Position numbers and translations under genes: made by a program. A DNA stretch of 64,000 bases from Humisphaera borealis (GTDB lineage: Bacteria > Planctomycetota > Phycisphaerae > Tepidisphaerales > Tepidisphaeraceae): contig NZ_CP063458.1 of the NCBI RefSeq assembly GCF_015169395.1, forward strand, positions 1 to 64,000, in the 5' to 3' direction. The notes below the pieces were generated by a model, which was not told the origin of the DNA, made no database searches, and was given only the letters and a program-made list of their open reading frames with translations. Below, in pieces: positions 20,748-28,755 of the stretch; the stretch's first letter is position 1; each line of letters begins with the position of its first letter.

Positions 20748-20775
20748 AATGTACCAATTCTACGCGGGCTGACAA
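20748..20775 (-). promoter_or_regulatory. Sigma-70-type promoter of the tRNA-Met gene
   Basis: On the minus strand, TTGTCA (20770-20775) is followed by a 16-base spacer and TACATT (20748-20753). The tRNA 5' end is 13 bases further on. The spacing fits a housekeeping promoter. Confidence 0.6.
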
Positions 20776-20791
20776 GTGACGGGAAAGAAAC

Positions 20792-20872
20792 GCCGAATGC
20801 TGAATGCCGAATACTGAATCCAGACCTGCCTTCATTCATCCTTCCGCATTCATCCTTCCGCATTTCCCTTCA
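20792..20872. repeat. Composite hairpin repeat (unit ~GAATGCT / complement)
   Basis: The left arm is a tandem of GAATGCT/GAATGCC/GAATACT. The right arm, 20829-20872, is a tandem of ATTCATCCTTCCGC. Pairing is imperfect. The right arm runs directly into the stop codon of the universal stress protein gene. Confidence 0.6.
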
Positions 20873-21286
20873 GATCGGCTTGGACCAGTCCGGCGGCAGG
20901 ATCAGCACCGGGATCTTGGTGTTCTTCAGCAGTTCCACGGGCACGTTTCCGGCCAGCAGGCGGGCGAAGACGTTTTTGCCGGTCAACCCCAGCACGATCA
21001 TGGTGGCTTCGCGCTCCAGCGCGGTGTTCAGAATCGCCCGGGCGATGTCGTCGCTGAACATCAGCAAGTCCTGAACCTGCAACCCCTTGGCGTGCAGCTC
21101 TTCCCGCATGAAGCGGATCGCCTGTTCCCCCTCGGCCTGCTCCTGTTCGCGCATCTGTCCGCCACTGGGGCGCGATACGTGGACGACCAGTACTTCGGCA
21201 TTGAGCCGTTTGGCCAGGTCGCCCACCGAGTCGATCACTCGTTGGGCGGCGTAGGGGCTTGAGATCGCGATCAAGATTCGGCTCAT
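20870..21286 (-). CDS. Universal stress protein (UspA family)
   Basis: A 138-residue single-domain Usp. It begins MSRILIAISSPYAAQR, typical of the family. The C-terminal nucleotide-binding motif is G-x2-G-x9-G-N (GLTGKNVFARLLAGN), with Asn in place of the usual Ser/Thr, and it ends in KIPVLILPP. Usp proteins bind ATP or other nucleotides and act in stress survival; the exact role varies. A Glu/Gln-rich helix lies at residues about 45-60. The gene is downstream of rdgB on the same strand with 67 bases between, so a shared transcript is possible. Confidence 0.92.
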   Translation of the reverse strand: MSRILIAISSPYAAQRVIDSVGDLAKRLNAEVLVVHVSRPSGGQMREQEQAEGEQAIRFMREELHAKGLQVQDLLMFSDDIARAILNTALEREATMIVLGLTGKNVFARLLAGNVPVELLKNTKIPVLILPPDWSKPI

Positions 21287-21353
21287 CGTTCAATACCTGT
21301 GTCGGTCGGGCGCTCGCCCCGAGTCGCCCCCTTCACATCCTTCTACGGCAGCA

Positions 21354-21974
21354 TCATGCCAATCCTGCGTCCAACATCAATGACCGGAGTACCCGCAATG
21401 CGTTACCGCGATGACTGAGGGCGTGTTTCTGGTCTGACGGCAGCTCGGCCGTCGTCAGGCCAAGCCCGGGGACCAGGAACAGGGGATCATATCCGAATCC
21501 GTTCGTCCCGCGCGGGCTGCGGAGAATCGTTCCCTCCACCGTCCCGCGCGCCGACAGCACAATTTTGCCGGACGGATCGGACAACGCCAGCTCGCACACG
21601 AATCGCCCGGTCCGGCGATCGTCGGGGACGGCGTCGAGCTGACGCAACAGCAGGGCGTTGTTGTCGGCGTCGCCTTTGCCGGCCTTGTTCATCTCGGCCC
21701 AGCGGGCGCTGTGAACGCCGGGCTTGCCGCCCAGCGCATCGACTTCAAGCCCGCTGTCGTCGGCCAAGGCCCAGGTGTCGAATTGCCGGGCGTAGTCGGA
21801 TGCCTTGAGGCAGGCATTGTCGTGAAAGGTTTCGCCGGTTTCATCGACCGCGATTGCGTTCGGATGGCTCGACAGGTCGTCCCAGGTCAGGCTTTCGCTC
21901 GCGAGCATCTGCCGGAACTCTTTGACCTTATGTGCGTTGCCGGTGGCGATGAGGATGCGTTTGGGAGGCGACAT
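21354..21974 (-). CDS. rdgB: XTP/dITP diphosphatase (RdgB/HAM1 family)
   Basis: A 206-residue house-cleaning enzyme that hydrolyses non-canonical purine triphosphates such as XTP and dITP to the monophosphate. Family motifs are ATGNAHKVKEF at the N-terminus, VDETGETFHDNACLKA, ADDSGLEVDALGGKPGVHSA in the centre, and GTNGFGYDPLF and LSHRGNALR at the C-terminus. The length is normal. The start ATG 21974 fits homologues; the open frame upstream is not coding. No strong ribosome site is visible. It lies between a lipoprotein gene and the Usp gene on the same strand. Confidence 0.96.
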   Translation of the reverse strand: MSPPKRILIATGNAHKVKEFRQMLASESLTWDDLSSHPNAIAVDETGETFHDNACLKASDYARQFDTWALADDSGLEVDALGGKPGVHSARWAEMNKAGKGDADNNALLLRQLDAVPDDRRTGRFVCELALSDPSGKIVLSARGTVEGTILRSPRGTNGFGYDPLFLVPGLGLTTAELPSDQKHALSHRGNALRVLRSLMLDAGLA

Positions 21975-22068
21975 GACGGGGCAAGAATAAGGATGAAGTC
22001 CGAAAGCGGAAGGACGAAAAGGGAACGATTTCGCGTTCGCTTCGATCCGTGCCTGCCCGTGCTGCGGT

Positions 22069-23295
22069 CTACTTTCTGTTCGGGCCGGTGGGGTTGACCA
22101 TGGATGGTCCCTGCGTCCGGCCCCAGCCGCCCACCCGATCGGTCGTGACGGGGGTTGTTGACTGCATGTTTTCGAACCGGCCATTTCCCTTGGCTCGGGG
22201 GATTTCGACCAGGAACGACGGGTCCTGGTACTCCTTATTGTTCTCTCCGCGTTTCACCCCGATCTCGTAGTTCACCGCGTGCGCCGGGAACCGTTGCATC
22301 ATGCGAAGCATGTCGGAGTTCTGGATTTCGAGCTTCGGCGCGACCGAGACCGCCTGCTTGCCGTCGATCCGCCGGGCTTCCAGGTCTTCCGAGATCGGAA
22401 TGCTGGAGACGACCAGTGGCGTGCCGGCGGTGCTGTGGGCCACGTCCTTCATCTCGTCGGTGCGGTTTTGTTCCTTCACCGCGTCGTAGGTCCACTTGCC
22501 GACCGTCACCGAGCTGACCGAGTCACCGTGGAAGTAGTAGGCTTCGACGCCCTTGGCCCGCAGATCGGCGACGGCCTGGACGGCGGCTTCCTTGCGAAGC
22601 TGATGCCCGCGGAACGCCATGATCTGCAACGACCAGAACGCCCGCTTGGGGTCCACCGGGTTTTTCTCGCGGTCGACGTTGAAGAGGTTCCATTCCGGCG
22701 GGGCGGTGGGATCGGGGGCGTCGAGGGCGACGAAAAGGCTGCGCTCGAAAGGCTTGCTGCCGTCCCGTGACTTGCGTTCCCGCACGAATTGCATGTCGCC
22801 GTGGGCCCGCTGCACTTCGGCGGCGTTGTCTTTGTCGCCGGGCTCGACGGATTTGTAGTAACCGAAGTAGAGGTTGCTCGCGTCCTGGCCGTGGATAACG
22901 TACCAGTCGGACCGGCCGCTGGTGGTGTTGAGCCGGTCGCGAAGGGCCTGGGCGTCCACGACGTGGGTCGGTCCAACGACGGCATAGCAGAAGACGGTCC
23001 AGCGGGCACCGGGCGGGATATTGGGAATGGTCTGGACGACGGGCTGCGCCTGCCCGCCCGAGGCCGACTTGGCGCCGGCCGGTGTCGCCGCGCCCTGGGC
23101 CGCCGCGCCGACCGGCGCGTTGCTGGGCATAAGCGGCTGTTTTGTGAGTTGAGCGGTCGCCCCCGCGTCCGGCTGGGCGGCCTGCTTGGCCGTCTCGTTG
23201 CACCCGAGGATCTGCCCCAGAAGCAGTACGGTCGCCATCATGAAAATGGACGGACCGGCGAGTTGCGATGCGGATGAGCGGCGGGCAGTTGGCAT
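22069..23295 (-). CDS. Predicted lipoprotein with SPOR-like segments
   Basis: A 408-residue exported protein. The N-terminus has a hydrophobic helix ending in a lipobox (LLLGQILGC, Cys at about residue 32), so it is probably membrane-anchored by lipid. An Ala/Gln/Pro-rich linker follows to about residue 90. The body has two segments that describe stepwise residue relations like SPOR domains (WYVIHGQDASNLYFGYY; YYFHGDSVSSVTVGKW). I do not recognise an enzyme. ATG 23295 is preferred over ATG 23325 because GGAG lies about 8 bases before it. The C-terminus is Asn/Gly-rich. The next gene on the same strand is rdgB. Confidence 0.75.
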   Translation of the reverse strand: MPTARRSSASQLAGPSIFMMATVLLLGQILGCNETAKQAAQPDAGATAQLTKQPLMPSNAPVGAAAQGAATPAGAKSASGGQAQPVVQTIPNIPPGARWTVFCYAVVGPTHVVDAQALRDRLNTTSGRSDWYVIHGQDASNLYFGYYKSVEPGDKDNAAEVQRAHGDMQFVRERKSRDGSKPFERSLFVALDAPDPTAPPEWNLFNVDREKNPVDPKRAFWSLQIMAFRGHQLRKEAAVQAVADLRAKGVEAYYFHGDSVSSVTVGKWTYDAVKEQNRTDEMKDVAHSTAGTPLVVSSIPISEDLEARRIDGKQAVSVAPKLEIQNSDMLRMMQRFPAHAVNYEIGVKRGENNKEYQDPSFLVEIPRAKGNGRFENMQSTTPVTTDRVGGWGRTQGPSMVNPTGPNRK

Positions 23296-23718
23296 GGGGA
23301 ACAACTCCAACGGACGTTCGGACAAGAGGACGTTTTGGCGTCCCAGCGGCGACCCGGCAGTCTACCAGAACAACCCGATCCGCCGAAGGATAAGTTGTCA
23401 CGTCCGATAGGTGTTCCCCGGTGCTGAGGCATGTTGTCATGCGGGTGGGCCACGCGCCCAATCCTCTCGGTTAGGGGTGCTCCTTAGCCCCGTCTTGCTG
23501 GTCGCAATTGCTCGCGTTGCCGATTTGTCTGCTTTACCCAACACGCGCCAACCGCCAGAGTAGGTACGGAGCACCGTTGGCGCAATGCAAGGTTTCGCCA
23601 GTGGTAACATCCGCCGGACGTGAATCGTTAGGATGCCGAGCCAGACGGGGCAATCGGCCGGGGCGGTCCCGGGCCGGTGTATCGACCCAGCGGAAGTTTC
23701 TTTCCCCCGAGCGCAACG
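23296..23718. other. Divergent intergenic region before the ECF sigma gene
   Basis: About 420 bases between divergent genes, with no supported gene. The ECF sigma gene may be self-regulated from here, but no clear -35 AAC-type motif was found by eye. Confidence 0.4.
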
Positions 23719-24435
23719 ATGCTTAGGACGGACGGCACAGGTTCAACCGCGACAGACCCGAGAGGGTCGGCGGGTGGACCGGAGAGCCAAGTCTCGCCGG
23801 CGACACCGGTAACACCGTCCGTTGGTACGGATCACTTGGCGGAGGATGCGGCCGAACGATCGCGCGAAGACCTGATTCTGCTCCGCCGGGCTGCCGGTGG
23901 GGACGGAAAGGCGTTCGCTGATCTGGTCGAACGCCACGCCAAAAGCATGTATCGACTGGCGTATATGCTTCTGGGAAGCAACGCCGACGCCGAGGACGTC
24001 GTCCAGGAAACCTGGACCGGCGTCTATAAAGCGCTCAAGCGGTTCGAAGGACGGTCGAGCGTTCGGACCTGGCTGATGCGGATCCTCTCCACGCAGGTCG
24101 CCCTTTGGCGACGCAAAAAGCGGAGCGGGATCAACCGCGTCGGCGATATGAGGCTGGGCGTTCTGTCGCTCGACGATGCCCCAGGTGCCGAGGCCGATGC
24201 ACTGCCCCGGCCGGAACAGTCGGCCAACCGAAGCAGCGACTGGCAGGCCGACCTGGAAGTGGCGCTGGACAAGCTGAGCCTCGACCATAGGGAAGTCATC
24301 GTGCTTCGCGAGGTCGAAGGGTTCAGTTACGATGAGATCGCCGACTCGCTCAAGGTGCCGCGGGGCACGGTCGAATCCCGGCTGCACCGGGCGAGGAGTG
24401 AGCTCCGCAAGCATCTGAAGGCGTATGAGCCTTGA
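23719..24435 (+). CDS. ECF RNA polymerase sigma factor
   Basis: A 238-residue sigma-70 family protein of the extracytoplasmic-function type. After a ~55-residue Pro/Thr-rich start, region 2 reads FADLVERHAKSMYRLAYMLL and DAEDVVQETWTGVYKAL. A linker with WRRKKRSGIN follows. Region 4 reads LDHREVIVLREVEGFSYDEI with the helix-turn-helix ADSLKVPRGTVESRLHRAR. It directs RNA polymerase to a stress regulon. The start is ATG 23719 or GTG 23677; neither has a strong ribosome site. The anti-sigma gene follows 264 bases later and a Spy/CpxP-like gene after that, so this is a sensing module. Confidence 0.94.
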   Translation: MLRTDGTGSTATDPRGSAGGPESQVSPATPVTPSVGTDHLAEDAAERSREDLILLRRAAGGDGKAFADLVERHAKSMYRLAYMLLGSNADAEDVVQETWTGVYKALKRFEGRSSVRTWLMRILSTQVALWRRKKRSGINRVGDMRLGVLSLDDAPGAEADALPRPEQSANRSSDWQADLEVALDKLSLDHREVIVLREVEGFSYDEIADSLKVPRGTVESRLHRARSELRKHLKAYEP

Positions 24436-24469
24436 GATCGGGTGCAGGCGACGGTGTGAATGGCAAACT

Positions 24470-24640
24470 GAATGACGAATGACGACATTCGAATGACGAA
24501 TGAAGTTCCAATGAATCAAGCTCCGGCGTTCGAAATCGGTTGAGGTTTCGGGCGTTAGAGAACAATCGGCCGGTGAGCGGCGTTTGTGTGACGTGCGGCA
24601 GGGCTGGAAACGGAAATCTGAGATCTGAGATCTGAGATCG
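24470..24640. repeat. Two short tandem-repeat blocks between sigma and anti-sigma genes
   Basis: 24470-24503 holds tandem GAATGACGAATGACGACATTC-like units, partly inverted (CATTCGAATG). 24617-24640 holds three TCTGAGA units of a 9-10 bp tandem. The GAATGACGA unit is the same word used at 28588 in the secretion operon, and GAGATCTGA recurs at 34421. Confidence 0.65.
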
Positions 24641-24699
24641 GCGTTTCAAATCGCTCGGTCTCGCCCCCGGCCTTTCCGCCGTCGACTGTGAGAGAAACC

Positions 24700-25224
24700 A
24701 TGGCCTGCGAACAACTCCATCTTGTCGGTGCGCTGGTGGACGGCGAATTGCCGGCCGCACAAACCGAGGCCGTGTCGCGCCATGTCGCGGCGTGCCCCGA
24801 CTGCTCGGCGGAGATGGACGAACTGCGCGCCATGAGCCGTCTGGTGTCGGCCGCCCGCAACAGCAACATCGGCCTGATGCCCGACGACGCAATGGCCCGC
24901 CTTCGCACCCACGTGCAGGGCCTGGTCGAATCGGCCGACATCGGGCTGGTCTGGATGGCCCGCGTGTTCAGCGGCGTCGCCGCCAGCGTTTTGATCGCCG
25001 GCATCTGGCTGTTGAACCAGCCGGTCGAAAGGCCCGTGACGCAGGCGTCGCTGGTCCGCGACCAGGTGGTGATCACCAACGCGATGGCGGTGCTGTCGCG
25101 TGATCCTGCCCCGGCCACCGCCCCCAGCGCCCCCGACGTTCGCTCCCCCGAATCGATCCTGGATGACCTGGCCGGCACGAATCTGTCGTCGGCCGCCCAC
25201 GTGACGGAGACGGAACTGCCATGA
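24700..25224 (+). CDS. Zinc-binding anti-sigma factor (zf-HC2 / ZAS type), membrane-anchored
   Basis: A 174-residue protein. Residues about 1-45 are the ZAS zinc domain with H-x3-C-x2-C in RHVAACPDCSAEMDEL. One transmembrane helix lies at about 88-108 (VFSGVAASVLIAGIWLL), and an Ala/Pro-rich periplasmic tail follows. Such proteins hold an ECF sigma factor at the membrane until a signal releases it. The partner is probably the sigma factor at 23719. ATG 24700 is used; GTG 24688 is four codons upstream in frame. The next gene starts inside its stop codon (ATGA overlap), so the two are translationally coupled. Confidence 0.92.
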   Translation: MACEQLHLVGALVDGELPAAQTEAVSRHVAACPDCSAEMDELRAMSRLVSAARNSNIGLMPDDAMARLRTHVQGLVESADIGLVWMARVFSGVAASVLIAGIWLLNQPVERPVTQASLVRDQVVITNAMAVLSRDPAPATAPSAPDVRSPESILDDLAGTNLSSAAHVTETELP

Positions 25225-25892
25225 GCCGGCCCGCCCGTGGAAAACTTCTGCTGGTTATGTCCTTCGTGCTGACGCTCTGCGCCGGCATCGTGGTGGGCAT
25301 GGGCCTCAACAAGCAGGTCATCGGGCAGCCGGTGGTCATCACCCAGGCTGTCGCCACCCAGCCGGCGTCGGCGCCGAACCCGGGATCCTGGTTCGTCAAG
25401 GAACTGAATCTGACGTCCGAGCAGAGCGAGCAGATGAAGTCCATCTGGTCGGCGGCAATGGAAGGGACCGGGCGGGTGCTGTTCGACCAGCGTCGCACGC
25501 TGTACCACGAGCGCGACAAGGCGATCGAGGCGATCTACACCGACGAGCAGCGGTCCGAGCGCGAACGGCTGAAGAAGGAATACGAATCCAAGCTCGCCGA
25601 GAACAGCAAGGAACGCGAAAAGCTCGTGCAGGCGGCGGTCGAGAAGACCAAGGCGATGCTGACCGAGCCGCAGCGAATCAAATACGAACAGATGCTCCGA
25701 GACCGTGCCGACCGCGATCGTCATCGCGGCCCGCCCACCCGTTCCAGCACTCAGCCGTCCGAGCGCCCACCCGGCCCACCGCCTTCTTTCGGTCCGCCGG
25801 GGTTCCCCGGTCGGCGTGGTGTTGACGACGGCCGAGGTGGCGAGCCGCGCGGCGGTAAGCCGGACGGGGGCCAACCGGAATTGCGGCTCTGA
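25221..25892 (+). CDS. Spy/CpxP-like periplasmic protein (LTxxQ type)
   Basis: A 223-residue protein. One N-terminal hydrophobic helix (LLLVMSFVLTLCAGIVVGMG) acts as an anchor or signal. The middle is helical with LNLTSEQSEQMKSIW and LTEPQRIKYEQML, the two LTxxQ-like motifs of Spy/CpxP/ZraP proteins. The C-terminus is Pro/Gly-rich. In CnrX/ZraP-like systems such a protein senses metals or misfolded envelope proteins and signals to the anti-sigma factor. It overlaps the anti-sigma gene by 4 bases, supporting a sigma, anti-sigma and sensor module. Confidence 0.85.
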   Translation: MSRPARGKLLLVMSFVLTLCAGIVVGMGLNKQVIGQPVVITQAVATQPASAPNPGSWFVKELNLTSEQSEQMKSIWSAAMEGTGRVLFDQRRTLYHERDKAIEAIYTDEQRSERERLKKEYESKLAENSKEREKLVQAAVEKTKAMLTEPQRIKYEQMLRDRADRDRHRGPPTRSSTQPSERPPGPPPSFGPPGFPGRRGVDDGRGGEPRGGKPDGGQPELRL

Positions 25893-26014
25893 ACCGACAC
25901 AAGGCAACGTCACGACAACTGTAAGAACAGTGCGTCAGCGGCGTTCCGGGCACTTCATTCGTGAAGAATTTTACAACACGATCGATCGAACAACCCTTTC
26001 GCGGAGGCAACGCC

Positions 26015-26677
26015 ATGTCGCTGCTCAACTCACGTTTGCTCAAGACAACCCTTCCCGTCCTGGCCGCGGCCGTTTTTGCCGTGCCGGCGATGGGCCAGGC
26101 CCAGCCCGCCCAGCCGGGGCAGCCCGGCCAGCCCGGGCAGCGGGGTACCGGCGGCGGCAATGGCGGCGGGACCGACGCCGAGCGTCAGGCCCGCTTCGAC
26201 CAGTTCCGTCAGCAGATGGACACCCGCATGAAGGAGGTCCTCCGCGCCAGCGACGAGGAATACGCCGTCCTCAAGCCGCGCATCGAGAAGATTCAGTCGC
26301 TGCAGCGCGCCAATGACACCCGCCGCTCGGGCTACGGCATGCTGATGAGCGGTGCCTCGAACTGGCGCACCCGCGGCAGCACGCCCGGCGACGGTCAGCG
26401 CCAGCCCAATACCACTGAAAATGCCGACCCGAACCAGCAGCGCCGCAGCCCGTTCGGCGACACGCCCACCACGCCGGTGACCGTCAAGACACAGGAGATG
26501 CAGGCGGTCCTTGAAGCCAAGGACGCCGGCAACGACACGCTCAAGGCCAAGCTCGCCGAGCTTCGCGCCGCCCGTCAGACGGCCAGGCAGGAGATGACCG
26601 CTCTTCAGGAAGAACTGCGTCAGCTCTGCTCGGTCCGCCAGGAATCGGTGCTGGTCATGCTCGGACTGCTGGAGTAG
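26015..26677 (+). CDS. Secreted helical protein of unknown function
   Basis: A 220-residue exported protein with a signal peptide (LPVLAAAVFAVPAMGQA), a Gln/Pro/Gly-rich linker (QPAQPGQPGQPGQ), and helical segments (DQFRQQMDTRMKEVL, LRAARQTARQEMTALQEEL). It is similar in style to the LTxxQ protein upstream, though I see no LTxxQ motif. The start ATG 26015 has GGAGG about 8 bases upstream. Its TAG stop is the first three bases of the family-1 palindrome at 26675. It lies between the sigma module and the secretion operon and may belong to either. Confidence 0.75.
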   Translation: MSLLNSRLLKTTLPVLAAAVFAVPAMGQAQPAQPGQPGQPGQRGTGGGNGGGTDAERQARFDQFRQQMDTRMKEVLRASDEEYAVLKPRIEKIQSLQRANDTRRSGYGMLMSGASNWRTRGSTPGDGQRQPNTTENADPNQQRRSPFGDTPTTPVTVKTQEMQAVLEAKDAGNDTLKAKLAELRAARQTARQEMTALQEELRQLCSVRQESVLVMLGLLE

Positions 26678-26697
26678 GGTCCGCCTTGGCGGACGCG
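26675..26697 (+). repeat. Family-1 palindrome supplying a TAG stop
   Basis: TAGGGTCCGCCTTGGCGGAC followed by GCG. Its first three bases are the stop codon of the secreted protein at 26015. Confidence 0.85.
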
Positions 26698-26712
26698 CCG
26701 GTTAAGGCCGCA

Positions 26713-26795
26713 AGTGCTGAGATGAAAGTGCTGAGTGCTGAGTAAAAGCACCCTTTGCGCCTTCACTCAGCACTCAGCACTTTCATCTCAGCACT
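26713..26795. repeat. Composite hairpin repeat before gspE
   Basis: A perfect 31-bp inverted repeat (arms 26713-26743 and 26765-26795) with a 21-base loop. Each arm is a tandem of AGTGCTGAG / ATGAAAGTGCTG units. It ends 9 bases before the gspE ribosome site. Confidence 0.92.
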
Positions 26796-26815
26796 CTTTG
26801 TCCGAAGGACAAACC

Positions 26816-28582
26816 TTGCAAGACATTCTGACCACGCTCACACGCCAGTCGCTGCTCGACGAAGACGCCGCGCAAGTCGCGCGGGAGCAACTCGCCGGCG
26901 GCGCGTCGCTCGATGACGCCCTCGACGTAGCGATTCATGGTGTCGACGGCGAAGCCAACGGGCAGGGCGTGGCGGCGGAGGAAAAGGTCCTCCGTTACCT
27001 CGCCGAGCAGTTCGGCCTGGCCTACGTCGAACTGGAAAACGTCAACCCGCCGCGCGAACTGCTGGCCAAGTTTCCGGCCCGCATCCTGCTCAATCACAAG
27101 CTGCTGCCGCTGGAGCAGACGCCCGATGGCGTGATCGTCGCGACCTGCCGGGTCTTCGACTCCGGCCCGCTGGACGAACTGCGCCTCGCGACCGGCCTGG
27201 AACTGCGGGCGGCGATCGCGCCGTCGCGCGAAATCGACCGCGCCGCCAAGCGCGTGCTCGGCGTCGGTGCCGACACGCTCCAGTCGATGGGCGCCGATGA
27301 CGACGACGTCAAGGTCATCGAGACCAACGACGACGACCTCGACCTCAACGCCACCGCGGCGGCGCAGGATTCGTCGATCATCAAGTTCGTCAACCAGATC
27401 ATGGCCGAGGCGCTGGAAGTGCGGGCGACCGACGTTCACGTCGAGCCGTTCGAAAACCAGCTCCGCATTCGCTACCGCGTGGACGGCGTACTGATCGAAG
27501 CGCCCATCCCGTCGAAGATCCGCAAGTATCACGCGGCGATCGTCAGCCGTCTTAAAATCCTGTCGCACTTGGACATCGCCGAGAAGCGCCTGCCGCAGGA
27601 CGGCCGCATCCGCCTGCGGGTCGCGGGGCGTGAAATCGACCTTCGCGTGTCGGTCATTCCGATGATCCACGGCGAAGCGGTGGTGCTGCGTATCCTCGAC
27701 CGCGGCGACACGGTGCTGGGCCTGGAAGCACTGGGCATGAGCGCCCGCGACAGCAACATCTGGACGAAAGTCCTCGACCTGCCGCATGGCATCATCCTGG
27801 TGACCGGCCCGACCGGCAGCGGCAAGACGACGACGCTGTACGCCGCGTTGTCGAAGATCAACCAGACCGACCTGAAGATCATCACGATCGAAGACCCGGT
27901 CGAGTATCAGCTCCGCGGCATCAACCAGATCCAGGTCAACACCAAGGCCAACCTGAGCTTCGGCGCCGGCCTGCGTGCGATCCTGCGTCACGACCCCGAC
28001 GTCGTGCTGATCGGCGAAATTCGAGACCGCGAGACGGCCGAAATTGCCGTGCAGGCGTCGCTCACCGGCCACCTGGTGTTCAGCACGCTGCACACGAACG
28101 ACGCTCCTGGTGCCACCTCACGACTGATCGACATGGGCGTCGAGCCTTACCTGGTGGCGAGTTCGGTCGAAATGATCGCAGCCCAGCGCCTGGTTCGACT
28201 GATCTGCAAGCACTGCCGCGAAGAGATCCCACAGGACGAAGTCGAGCGCATGACCGAAGGGCTCGACGATGTTCCGCGGGTGCTGTACCGCGGCCGCGGC
28301 TGCCGCAACTGTCAGAACACGGGGTATCGCGGCCGGCAGAGCGTTTTTGAAATGATGCCGGTGACGGACGAAATACGAAGCCTGATCCTGACCCGTTCGA
28401 GCAGCCGCGTGATCCGCAAAGTGGCGATCGAGCAGGGTATGAAGAGCCTGCGTCAGGACGGCTGGCGGTTGGTTGCCGCGGGCCGCACAACCGTGGACGA
28501 GGTGATCCGTATGACGAAGGACGAGAACCAGGCCGTTGGCATGGAGAAGGTGGCGAGTACTGGTGACCGAGTGATCGACTAG
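26816..28582 (+). CDS. gspE: Type II secretion ATPase GspE
   Basis: A 588-residue cytoplasmic ATPase that powers the type II secretion pseudopilus. The N-terminal domain (about 1-160) is of the T2SSE_N type. Walker A, GPTGSGKT, is at residues 331-338. The Asp box (ITIEDPVEYQL), Walker B (DPDVVLIGEIRD) and His box follow. A four-Cys zinc motif is at Cys464, Cys467, Cys496 and Cys499. TTG 26816 is taken as the start because AAGGA lies at 26805-26809; starts further upstream lie inside the hairpin repeat and read SALSSQHSLSEG-like junk. It is the first gene of the secretion operon; gspF follows after another hairpin. Confidence 0.95.
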   Translation: MQDILTTLTRQSLLDEDAAQVAREQLAGGASLDDALDVAIHGVDGEANGQGVAAEEKVLRYLAEQFGLAYVELENVNPPRELLAKFPARILLNHKLLPLEQTPDGVIVATCRVFDSGPLDELRLATGLELRAAIAPSREIDRAAKRVLGVGADTLQSMGADDDDVKVIETNDDDLDLNATAAAQDSSIIKFVNQIMAEALEVRATDVHVEPFENQLRIRYRVDGVLIEAPIPSKIRKYHAAIVSRLKILSHLDIAEKRLPQDGRIRLRVAGREIDLRVSVIPMIHGEAVVLRILDRGDTVLGLEALGMSARDSNIWTKVLDLPHGIILVTGPTGSGKTTTLYAALSKINQTDLKIITIEDPVEYQLRGINQIQVNTKANLSFGAGLRAILRHDPDVVLIGEIRDRETAEIAVQASLTGHLVFSTLHTNDAPGATSRLIDMGVEPYLVASSVEMIAAQRLVRLICKHCREEIPQDEVERMTEGLDDVPRVLYRGRGCRNCQNTGYRGRQSVFEMMPVTDEIRSLILTRSSSRVIRKVAIEQGMKSLRQDGWRLVAAGRTTVDEVIRMTKDENQAVGMEKVASTGDRVID

Positions 28583-28587
28583 CCGTT

Positions 28588-28738
28588 GGAATGACGAATG
28601 ACGAGATGCGAATGACGAGTGAAACCTCAATAACGGAAGCTTCAATCGTCGACACGTGCGGGAGTTTATTCATGCGAGTTTGAGACTTGAGTAACTGAGA
28701 TTCGTCATTCATTCGCCATTCGAGTTTCGACCTTCGTA
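28588..28738. repeat. Composite hairpin repeat, gspE-gspF junction
   Basis: The left arm (28588-28640) is a tandem of GAATGACGA / GAATGACGAG. The right arm (28692-28738) is the complement (TTCGTCATTCATTCGCCATT). Pairing is imperfect, and the junction holds nothing else. Confidence 0.75.
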
Positions 28739-28755
28739 ATTGCCCCTTATTTCCC

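Noticed and set aside
24617-24640. A variable-number tandem repeat acting as a phase-variation switch
   Set aside because: The tandem lies between the sigma and anti-sigma genes, outside a coding frame and not at a promoter that can be recognised.
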